DNA of 29,368 nucleotides, from assembly GCA_964494385.1 (NCBI GenBank), contig CAZBSE010000021.1:1-29368 (forward strand), in the 5' to 3' direction. The position numbers and the translations under genes are program-made. Positions within the stretch are counted from its first letter, which is position 1; the number at the start of each line of letters is the position of its first letter. Of the stretch, positions 23,081-29,368 are shown piece by piece. The DNA is from CAZBSE01 sp964494385 (GTDB taxonomy: Bacteria; Actinomycetota; Humimicrobiia; Humimicrobiales; Humimicrobiaceae). The notes beneath the pieces were generated by a model. The model did no database searches. It saw only the letters and a list, made by a program, of their open reading frames with translations, and was not told the DNA's origin.

Positions 23081-23180
23081 NNNNNNNNNNNNNNNNNNNN
23101 NNNNNNNNNNNNNNNNNNNNNNNNNNNNNNNNNNNNNNNNNNNNNNNNNNNNNNNNNNNNNNNNNNNNNNNNNNNNNNNN
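23081..23180. other. Assembly gap of 100 undetermined bases
   Basis: Exactly 100 N characters, the usual placeholder for a scaffold gap of unknown size. It hides the end of the methyltransferase gene and the promoter of the flavodoxin gene. Linkage of genes left and right of it rests on scaffolding. Confidence 0.98.
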
Positions 23181-23191
23181 GGAGGTGTATA

Positions 23192-23641
23192 ATGAAAACT
23201 TTAATAATTTATGACTCTGCTTACGGAAATACGGAGAAAATTGCCAGATCCATCGGCAGTGCCGTTGACGGTAACGTCAAGGTGCTCCGTGCCGGTGATG
23301 CAGATTCCTGCAAATTGGTATCGATTGATTTTCTTATCGTTGGTTCCCCTACCTATGGAGGAAAGCCGACACCAGCGGTTCAGGACTTCCTTAACCAAAT
23401 CGAAGAATCCATGGTTAAAAATGCCGGTGTAGCTGCATTCGATACAAGATTATCCGCAAAATTTGTTAAAATTTTTGGTTACGCCGCAAATAAAATCGCC
23501 GGCAAATTAAAAGCAAAGGGCGGTAATCTCATTCTGCCTCCCGAAGGCTTCCTTGTCAAAGGTACAAAGGGTCCGCTTATCGAAGGAGAACTGGAGCGCG
23601 CCGCCGGCTGGGCAAAACAGATAATTAACAGCAAAAAGTAA
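23192..23641 (+). CDS. Flavodoxin
   Basis: The 149-residue short-chain flavodoxin has an FMN phosphate loop SAYGNT (9-14) and a second FMN-contact loop GSPTYGG (51-57). It carries electrons in the cytoplasm in place of ferredoxin or rubredoxin. The late part (FGYAANKIAGKLKAKGG, then PPEGFLVKGTKGPL) resembles the flavodoxin-like domain group that includes NO-reductase-type flavodoxins of anaerobes. GGAGG lies 6 bases before the ATG, right at the edge of the assembly gap. Partners are not evident. FprA needs an electron donor, but this pairing is speculative. Confidence 0.92.
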   Translation: MKTLIIYDSAYGNTEKIARSIGSAVDGNVKVLRAGDADSCKLVSIDFLIVGSPTYGGKPTPAVQDFLNQIEESMVKNAGVAAFDTRLSAKFVKIFGYAANKIAGKLKAKGGNLILPPEGFLVKGTKGPLIEGELERAAGWAKQIINSKK

Positions 23642-23747
23642 TCCTGCAGTAAGTAAAATAGAGTTATATTATAGAAGGGGAGATTTTTTTACGTTCCTAA
23701 TATCCAGGGTAAGTTTTTTAAACTATTTGTTCTAATTTTCGGATTTT

Positions 23748-24203
23748 TCATACCTGTTCCCAACGGTATTTATTTTCTATTTTATTCAATTTTTCAAAAT
23801 CACATTTAAAACAGAGCCCGTTGTGGCAGCATATAAAACCTCCGCATTCCGGACACTGCCACTTCTTTTTTTCCGATAGTAAAAATTTATTTATTCCTTT
23901 TTCCCTGATAAAATTCAAATTATCTATCATACTCATCCGGTATCGCTCCCGGTAACGCTTGTCTATGATTTTTAACGCATGGCAAGGAAATTCTTTGCAT
24001 TCATAACAATATTTTATTTTATTGTTTAATAATAACGGGCACCTTTTCTTTAAAAAGGCGCATTTCTTATCCCGTGGACGGCAGCCATCACAGCTTGGCA
24101 TCCTCAAGCCTTTTTCTTTTACATTATTTTTCCCTGCAAGATAACTGCTGCATAAAGCACAGTTCATACCGCAAGGAGCAATCAGTTTGTCATCACTTGC
24201 CAT
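23748..24203 (-). CDS. Cysteine-rich DUF3795 protein
   Basis: The protein of about 151 residues matches the DUF3795 family, starting with IAPCGMNCALCSSYL and followed by more cysteine pairs (PSCDGC, YCYECKEFPC, CPECGGFICC, CFKC). The number and spacing of cysteines suggest two or more zinc or iron-sulfur sites. The family function is not known. The start at 24203 is preferred because CAGGA lies 7 bases upstream; an ATG 24 bases earlier (24227) has AAGG only 3 bases away and adds MISRQDKS. It lies 51 bases after the FAD oxidoreductase on the same strand and may be co-transcribed with it. Confidence 0.82.
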   Translation of the reverse strand: MASDDKLIAPCGMNCALCSSYLAGKNNVKEKGLRMPSCDGCRPRDKKCAFLKKRCPLLLNNKIKYCYECKEFPCHALKIIDKRYRERYRMSMIDNLNFIREKGINKFLLSEKKKWQCPECGGFICCHNGLCFKCDFEKLNKIENKYRWEQV

Positions 24204-24254
24204 GCTCTTATCCTGCCGGGAAATCATTTACCTTTTGATTTTATAAGCCCCGTC

Positions 24255-25598
24255 TTACTGTTTCATTTTCTTTATAGCCATTTCAGCAGCGTTGCTTATC
24301 TGATATGCTATAGGAGAAGCAGTTAAAGCAGGATGCGTTCCCATTTGGAAAGTAGCTATATCATTAGCAGTCATCCTCTTATGTATGCATCCGCCTATCA
24401 AATTTATCAATTCACCGCCTGATTTTGCCCCTATCAGCTGACCTCCAAGAATAATCCCGGTACCTTTTTCAAATATCAGATTAACCTTCAGGTTACACCC
24501 GCCGGGCATACAGCCAGGATGACAGTTAGGGCCTTCAGCCTGCCCTACCACAATATCATAACCATTCTTTTTTGCTTCGGAGATAGAAAGCCCGGCTCTT
24601 GCCAGCGCAGTATCTCCAATTATAGTAGAATAGGTACCTATAACTCCCTCATTCGACCTGTTTATTTCATAAAGATTAGCCCCGGCTATCCTTGCTTCAT
24701 TGGAAGCGATAGAGGCCAGCATCAGATTAATAGGTTTCTTATTAAAGAAAGATACTTTTGCACAGCAGTCACCGCATGCAAAAATACTTTGGTCATTTGT
24801 TCTCATGTATCTGTCAACCTTTATGGCCCCCCTGTCATTTACTTCAATTCCTGCATCTCTGGCAACCTTAGCATTAGGTTTTGCCCCTATTCCGATTAAA
24901 ACAACATCCGCTTTTATTGTCTTCCCGCTGGACAACCTTACACCTTCCGCTGTTTCATTTCCGGAAATTGCCTCAACCTTTTCATTTGTTACTACGTTAA
25001 CACCTCTTTTTCTAACCAAATCTTCTCCCTGCTTACAGAAATCTTCATCAAAGACCAGCATCAGGCAGTGTGGGAGCATCTCCACAACAGATATATTTAT
25101 GTCTCTATTTTTCTTACATTCATCAGCAAACTCCATTCCAATAAATCCGCCGCCAATAATTACCATATCTTTGGATTTATTAACCTCATCCAGTAATGAA
25201 TTTAAATAACTGTCATCTTTTTTAACCGTAAATACATTTTTCTTATCAGATCCCTTTAGGGGCGGGATTACAGGATCAGATCCGGTAGCAATAATCAGTT
25301 TTTCGTACTCAACATTATCTCCCTTGCCGGTAACTATTATCCTCTCATCTTTTTTTATTTCCGTCACTTCCCCTATTAGTAAATCAATACCGTTTTTTTC
25401 CAGCACTGTATCAGGAATTAAATTCTTTTCGGTCGTACCTACGGTACCATAGATATAAGGTATCCCGCATGGTATCAATACTTTTTCTTCACTTCTTACT
25501 ATCAATACTTTTTTTTCAGGATAAAACCTTTTTGCAGTGATTGCAGCAGTAAGACCCGCAGCACTTCCTCCGATTACAACTACCTCGTATTTTTTCAC
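24255..25598 (-). CDS. CoA-disulfide-reductase-type FAD/NAD(P) oxidoreductase
   Basis: The 447-residue flavoprotein has an N-terminal FAD motif GGSAAG (10-15), a second dinucleotide motif GGGFIG (149-154) and FACGD (273-277). The single active cysteine C44 lies in IPCGIPY, as in CoA-disulfide reductase, NADH oxidase and sulfur reductase enzymes. The C-terminal dimerisation domain holds an unusual cluster, C359, C363 and C368 (CHPGCMPGGC), which may bind metal or take part in redox chemistry. The start is GTG at 25596-25598 with AAGGAGG 4 bases upstream. Likely roles are thiol or oxygen/peroxide reduction using NAD(P)H. It is followed by the cysteine-rich DUF3795 gene. Confidence 0.9.
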   Translation of the reverse strand: MKKYEVVVIGGSAAGLTAAITAKRFYPEKKVLIVRSEEKVLIPCGIPYIYGTVGTTEKNLIPDTVLEKNGIDLLIGEVTEIKKDERIIVTGKGDNVEYEKLIIATGSDPVIPPLKGSDKKNVFTVKKDDSYLNSLLDEVNKSKDMVIIGGGFIGMEFADECKKNRDINISVVEMLPHCLMLVFDEDFCKQGEDLVRKRGVNVVTNEKVEAISGNETAEGVRLSSGKTIKADVVLIGIGAKPNAKVARDAGIEVNDRGAIKVDRYMRTNDQSIFACGDCCAKVSFFNKKPINLMLASIASNEARIAGANLYEINRSNEGVIGTYSTIIGDTALARAGLSISEAKKNGYDIVVGQAEGPNCHPGCMPGGCNLKVNLIFEKGTGIILGGQLIGAKSGGELINLIGGCIHKRMTANDIATFQMGTHPALTASPIAYQISNAAEMAIKKMKQ

Positions 25599-25917
25599 AA
25601 TTCCTCCTTAAATTAAAAATATATATATTATAAAACGCTTCTGATATTAATATATGAGTAATTCTAGCAAGTTAATATATCATCTTTATCGATAGAAATA
25701 AATTAATTTTTAAGAATATTTTTTAATTTAATACCACTTTTTAAATACATTTATAACAAAATACTAAAATTATCCTTTGCTTTTCTGCAAAGCTTATCAC
25801 TCCTTTATCCTTCCCATATAACTTTTAAATCATATGGGGTATGATATTTGTAAGTGGTACAGTTTTCAAATGAAATATGGACCGGATTTAGGTTAATGCA
25901 GGCAAAGGAGAGAATAA
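25599..25917. other. 319-base divergent intergenic region
   Basis: AT-rich DNA between the FAD oxidoreductase (minus) and a methyltransferase (plus). It holds a TATAAT on the minus strand (25627-25632) before the oxidoreductase, a small 6-base hairpin CTTTGC/GCAAAG (25775-25792), and a 7-base inverted repeat before the methyltransferase (25813-25838). No gene is seen. Confidence 0.5.
25813..25845 (+). promoter_or_regulatory. Inverted repeat next to a possible -10 box
   Basis: CCCATAT (25813-25819) and ATATGGG (25832-25838) form a perfect 7-base inverted repeat with a 12-base centre, followed directly by TATGAT (25840-25845). The layout suits an operator over the promoter of the methyltransferase gene 73 bases downstream. 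No -35 is clear. Confidence 0.35.
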
Positions 25918-26526
25918 ATGAAATTAGGAAAGATAGAAAAATGGTTTATAAACAGGGAAATACATTCAAAGAAAGTAATAGAAAGAGCGGAAAGACTACT
26001 AGATCTTATAGACATTAAACCTGATCAGAGTTTTTTAGAAATAGGCTGCGGCAGCGGAGCTGCATCAAAACATATCTATAAGAAATATAGAGTAAAATTA
26101 GTGGGAACTGATGTAGATGAAAATCAGATCAAACTTGCCAAAAAGAGTATCAAAGACTTAAACAATATTACCTTCTTAGTTTCAGATTCCACCAATTTGC
26201 CATTTAAGGACAAAAGTTTTGATATAGTTCTATCCATAAATGTACTTCACCATATATATAATTGGATGGATGCTCTAAAAGAGATAAATAGGGTATTAAA
26301 GAACAATGGTTATTTTGTTTTAGCTGATTTGCTATTTACAAAATGGGCGCAAAGAATCGGCAGGCTTTACCCCGGTCAGGCTTTTGGCATAACTGCTGCA
26401 AATAATTTAAATCTATTTATTGCTAACAATAATTATTCAACACTGTATTCCAACATTTCCAAACCACTAATGTGGAGCAATATTGAAGCTATTTACAGGA
26501 AATCAATAGCTGGGAATGGGAGATAA
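25918..26526 (+). CDS. Class I SAM-dependent methyltransferase
   Basis: The 202-residue protein has motif I LEIGCGSGAASK (40-51), the acidic SAM-ribose residue in GTDVDENQI (63-71), and SINVLHHIYNW (106-116) with LKNNGYFVLAD (127-137). It resembles small UbiE/BioC-like enzymes, but the substrate is not apparent. AAGGAGA lies 6 bases before the ATG. The C-terminal part (about 160-202) is short and Asn-rich (ANNLNLFIANNN). It is a single gene, with 129 bases before the lipoprotein. It is a different family from the zinc-ribbon methyltransferase at 22288. Confidence 0.88.
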   Translation: MKLGKIEKWFINREIHSKKVIERAERLLDLIDIKPDQSFLEIGCGSGAASKHIYKKYRVKLVGTDVDENQIKLAKKSIKDLNNITFLVSDSTNLPFKDKSFDIVLSINVLHHIYNWMDALKEINRVLKNNGYFVLADLLFTKWAQRIGRLYPGQAFGITAANNLNLFIANNNYSTLYSNISKPLMWSNIEAIYRKSIAGNGR

Positions 26527-26655
26527 AGTTCAAACCGGGATGCCGGAAAATCAAGAATAATCCGTATTTTTATAACCGTCAAGACTCTTATTATCGATAT
26601 AGAAAATATATAAAAGTTAAGTTAGAATATAACAAATAAACTATTATTTTTTATT

Positions 26656-28149
26656 ATGAGATATTTTTCTATTATTTTTATTGTTATATGCCTGCTCTTT
26701 TCAATGCTGCTGCTCAACTCCTGTAAAGAAACAGGGCTCGAAGAGCCCTTGGACGCCAAAGTGTCACAAGATGAAATTTCCAAACAAGATACGGAGACAG
26801 ATGAAAATATCCGAACTGAAAACAATGAATCAATAGATAAAGATACCCAGGATGATAGCATCCAGGAAACATCGGACAGACCAGAGAATAATATAATGTT
26901 TTATAACAGCGAAGTAAATTTTGCTTTTATCTATCCGCAAGAATACCTGACCATTTCTTCGTACCCCGGCTGGCCAAGAGATTACGGAGATCTTTCCCTA
27001 AACGTCAGTATAAATTCCATAGAAAACCTGGAAGGGTCCATAAAAGAAGATGCAATAAGCGAAAGAGATGCTCTTAAAGCCGGAGGCTTTGGTCCGGATA
27101 CAAGTTTTTCCTTTGAGCCTTCAAGAAAAGTGATTAAAATCGGTGATACCTTCGTAAAAGAATTTTTGGTTTTTGCAAGATATGACGATGTCTGTGATAT
27201 AGCCTTTGATTGGGAAACTCACTTTTATAATAATGACTATCAGATACAGATAATACTTTCAGCCGATAAAGAAAGAATAACAGAAAGCATGGACCAATAT
27301 TTCATATATGATGAAGCAGGCTGTCCCGGTCAGAAAGTCTGGGATTTTGACAAACAGGATGAGTTTTATGATAAACTGACAACCGGCCAGGCGTCAGGCC
27401 CGGCTTCAGAATGGTTTGATGCATCTGGTTCCATTATGAATCTACTTCAGGTAAATGATTTCAAGGGAGCATCGGCAGGTTACAGTAGATTGATAGATAA
27501 AAGGTTATTTGAAGAAAATATTGAGGAAAAATATTTAATCGATGTCTCTTATCCGCAGTTTCAATCTGCTGCAGCAGGCGGGTTGGACGAAAGCATTAAT
27601 AAAATAATATATGAGCAGAAAGTGCTTCCAATAATAGATGATTTCAAAGACGAAATATCTTCATATGGTGACGAGGATTTTGTCTTTAAATATTTTTTAG
27701 GCATAGATTATTCTGTAGTTATGTATGATGAAAACGGAATCTCGGTCTGCCTTTATATCTCTCCCTACTTGGGAGGAGCTCATGGAATGCTGCATTTCGA
27801 GACTATTAATTTCGACCTTGAAAAAATGAGTCTGGTGGAGATGGAAGACCTATTTACGGCCGGCTATGATTACCCTGGTGTAATCTCCGAGTATTGCAGG
27901 GAGAATCTGACTAAACAGATAAATGATACGGGTTTTGAACCCGATAAACAGTGGCTGGAAAATGGCACTGATCCGGATTATATGGATAACTTTGCAAACT
28001 TTCTTATAACACCTTCCGAACTCATAATAAAATTTCCGGCATACCAAGTAGCGGCATATGCAGCCGGAGATTTTACGGTCAACGTACCTTATGAAGAATT
28101 TGAAGGCAATTTGAATCCTAAAAGCATAATCGGAGATTATAATAAATAA
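26656..28149 (+). CDS. RsiV-like lipoprotein with DUF4163/DUF3298 domains
   Basis: The 497-residue protein has a lipoprotein signal peptide ending in LNSC (C23). An acidic, disordered linker (about 29-78) follows, then a middle region (79-285) I do not recognise. The C-terminal part (about 290-485) fits DUF4163/DUF3298: YLIDVSYPQF, SPYLGGAHGMLHFETINFDL (369-388) and ITPSELIIKFPAYQVAAYAAG (451-471). RsiV, the lysozyme-binding anti-sigma factor, has the same outer domains but a membrane segment and cytoplasmic helper; neither that nor a sigma-factor gene is present, so this is an envelope lipoprotein of unknown role. There is no Shine-Dalgarno site before the ATG. Confidence 0.85.
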   Translation: MRYFSIIFIVICLLFSMLLLNSCKETGLEEPLDAKVSQDEISKQDTETDENIRTENNESIDKDTQDDSIQETSDRPENNIMFYNSEVNFAFIYPQEYLTISSYPGWPRDYGDLSLNVSINSIENLEGSIKEDAISERDALKAGGFGPDTSFSFEPSRKVIKIGDTFVKEFLVFARYDDVCDIAFDWETHFYNNDYQIQIILSADKERITESMDQYFIYDEAGCPGQKVWDFDKQDEFYDKLTTGQASGPASEWFDASGSIMNLLQVNDFKGASAGYSRLIDKRLFEENIEEKYLIDVSYPQFQSAAAGGLDESINKIIYEQKVLPIIDDFKDEISSYGDEDFVFKYFLGIDYSVVMYDENGISVCLYISPYLGGAHGMLHFETINFDLEKMSLVEMEDLFTAGYDYPGVISEYCRENLTKQINDTGFEPDKQWLENGTDPDYMDNFANFLITPSELIIKFPAYQVAAYAAGDFTVNVPYEEFEGNLNPKSIIGDYNK

Positions 28150-28341
28150 TTATCAATCAAGCCCTTAACGGGCTGGCAGACTTCCACACAATAATATAAA
28201 ATACAGCTTAATGAATATAATCATTTAATTGATTTTTAATGATGTATTGATATGGATTCCCTTAATTTACATATTTGTAACTTTTTATTTTAACAAAATT
28301 ATTTCGGTAAAAGAAAAAACTAATTTAATTCAAAGACGCAT

Positions 28342-29328
28342 ATGAAAATAATGATTATAGGGGGAACTGGATTTCTAGGCTACCATGCACTTCTTGTAGC
28401 ATTAAATAAGGGATACTCGGTTGATGCCCTTGCAGTTGACGATATAGAACTTGGGGACTGGTATCCCAAAGAGGTAAATGTACAATACGGTGATGTATTT
28501 GAACTTTCGGGAGAAAATCTGCAGGAACGCTTTACCGGCTATGATGCTATGGTTTATGCCGTAGGTCCGGATGATAGGATTACACCACCTGCTCCCTCTT
28601 ATGATTTTTTTCATACTAGACTTGTGGAGTCTTGCGAAAAAGTAGTAACTGCAGCACGCAATGCATGTATTAAAAGATGCGTTGTTCTTAATTCGTATTT
28701 TGCATATTTTGACAGGATCTGGCCGGAAAAAGAGCTTAGCAAACACCATCCCTATATAAAATGCCGTGTGGAACAGGCAGAGAGAGTTATTGCTGCAGGA
28801 GGGAATAAAATGACAGTTATGCTCCTGGAGCTTCCTTACATATTCGGTTCCATGCCGAATCGTGTTCCTCTATGGAAGGATGTTTTACTGGATCGTATTA
28901 TAAAAAGTAAAATTATTTTTTTTCCAAAGGGTGGAACAAATATGATTGCTGCAGAGCATATCGGCGAAGCGATTATAGGAGCTCTGGAGCACGGTAAACA
29001 TAGCGAACGGTATACCGTAGGCGATGAAAACCATTCATACAATGAAATGCTGGACATGATGCTATCGGCCATAGGAATGCACAAAAAAATAATAAATATT
29101 CCACGGTTTATAGCTGTAATAGCCGGCTGTATGATAAATAAGGAATGGAAGAAAAAAGGATTGGAAGGCGGGCTTGACGGCAAGTACCTGATGCGCGACA
29201 TTTTAACCCATAATTTATTCTTTGACCCTTCGGATACTGCAGAAAAACTGAGATATAAAAGAGGAGGTCTGAAAGAATCGATTGCTGCCACTATGAGAGC
29301 CTGTTATCCGGAAAAATTCGAAAACTGA
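28342..29328 (+). CDS. Atypical SDR (NAD-dependent epimerase-like) protein
   Basis: The 328-residue protein has the Rossmann motif GGTGFLG (7-13), a serine at 118 (LNSYFAY) and HPYIKCR (136-142). The catalytic lysine of the usual Y-x3-K is replaced by arginine (Y138, R142), which marks an atypical SDR that may reduce, bind or isomerise a substrate in another way. The substrate is unknown. It is a different subgroup from the SDR at 8216. The start has no strong ribosome-binding site (AAAGACG). It is the last gene in the window, 192 bases after the lipoprotein. Confidence 0.85.
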   Translation: MKIMIIGGTGFLGYHALLVALNKGYSVDALAVDDIELGDWYPKEVNVQYGDVFELSGENLQERFTGYDAMVYAVGPDDRITPPAPSYDFFHTRLVESCEKVVTAARNACIKRCVVLNSYFAYFDRIWPEKELSKHHPYIKCRVEQAERVIAAGGNKMTVMLLELPYIFGSMPNRVPLWKDVLLDRIIKSKIIFFPKGGTNMIAAEHIGEAIIGALEHGKHSERYTVGDENHSYNEMLDMMLSAIGMHKKIINIPRFIAVIAGCMINKEWKKKGLEGGLDGKYLMRDILTHNLFFDPSDTAEKLRYKRGGLKESIAATMRACYPEKFEN

Positions 29329-29368
29329 AAGGAAATATACAGAATTATCGTAACTAAAGAGTTTGTTT

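Noticed and set aside
28160..28180. AGCCC/GGGCT hairpin after the lipoprotein gene as a terminator
   Set aside because: Only five pairs and no T-run on either strand.
1..29368. tRNA or rRNA genes, CRISPR arrays, insertion sequences, integrases or phage genes
   Set aside because: None were found by eye on either strand: no cloverleaf with a GTTCRANNC arm, no regular repeat-spacer pattern and no transposase-like proteins.

Overview
This is an AT-rich stretch of chromosome-like sequence from an anaerobic bacterium, most likely from a draft assembly, because exactly 100 undetermined bases interrupt it at 23081-23180. The gene content points to an anaerobe that meets oxygen now and then: a desulfoferrodoxin, a flavodiiron protein, a Dps-like thioferritin, a flavodoxin, a CoA-disulfide-reductase-type flavoprotein and a HemW/HemN-like radical SAM enzyme. 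A LytR-CpsA-Psr protein and an RsiV-like DUF3298 lipoprotein suggest a Gram-positive-type envelope, such as Clostridia-like lineages or low-GC uncultured Actinomycetota. I cannot name a taxon from the sequence alone. There are no rRNA or tRNA genes, CRISPR arrays, transposases or phage genes.

Layout. 1-75 is the tail of a plus-strand gene. 133-12666 is almost entirely minus strand. Read in the direction of transcription, it holds a zinc-type ABC importer (binding lipoprotein, ATPase, permease; 12666 to 10110); a TetR regulator with an extended SDR protein (9864 to 8216); a large acyl-adenylate ligase/ACP/PlsC fusion with its own strong promoter (8000 to 5472); an oxygen-defence operon of desulfoferrodoxin, a structured RNA hairpin, the flavodiiron protein and a DUF2400 protein (5399 to 2917); an LCP protein fused to a DUF4214 module (2824 to 1550); and a MATE efflux pump (1494 to 133). 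12875-16098 holds a PAS-PAS-GGDEF-HD-GYP protein, an HTH/coiled-coil protein and a small membrane protein, all minus strand. At 16266-17273 a possible 44-residue ORF and a ZIP metal transporter lie on the plus strand. The ZIP gene overlaps tail to tail with a minus-strand trio of thioferritin, two-TM membrane protein and cytochrome b5-like protein (18884 to 17256). From 19393 the region is mixed: a SIMPL protein, a radical SAM enzyme with a second TetR, two methyltransferases, flavodoxin, a DUF3795 protein, an FAD/NAD(P) oxidoreductase, an RsiV-like lipoprotein and an atypical SDR.

How the parts may work together. Three themes stand out. (1) Redox and metal defence: superoxide reductase, oxygen-reducing FprA, thioferritin, flavodoxin and two divalent-metal importers (an ABC system and a ZIP) lie close together. 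(2) A lipid or acyl-group module: TetR, SDR and the ligase-ACP-acyltransferase fusion. The TetR promoter carries a near-palindromic site over its predicted start point. Related sites occur in the leader of the fusion gene and before the paralogous second TetR, so a small local regulon is plausible. (3) RNA-level control: perfect hairpins lie directly before the start codons of fprA, the two-TM gene, the PAS-GGDEF-HD-GYP gene and, more weakly, the SIMPL gene. For fprA and the two-TM gene there is no room for a promoter between hairpin and start, so they must be read through.

The best candidates for something undescribed are the thioferritin/two-TM/cytochrome b5-like trio, the ligase-ACP-PlsC fusion with its TetR/SDR neighbours, and the DUF4214-LCP fusion. 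All functional statements come from reading motifs by eye. No database search was run.
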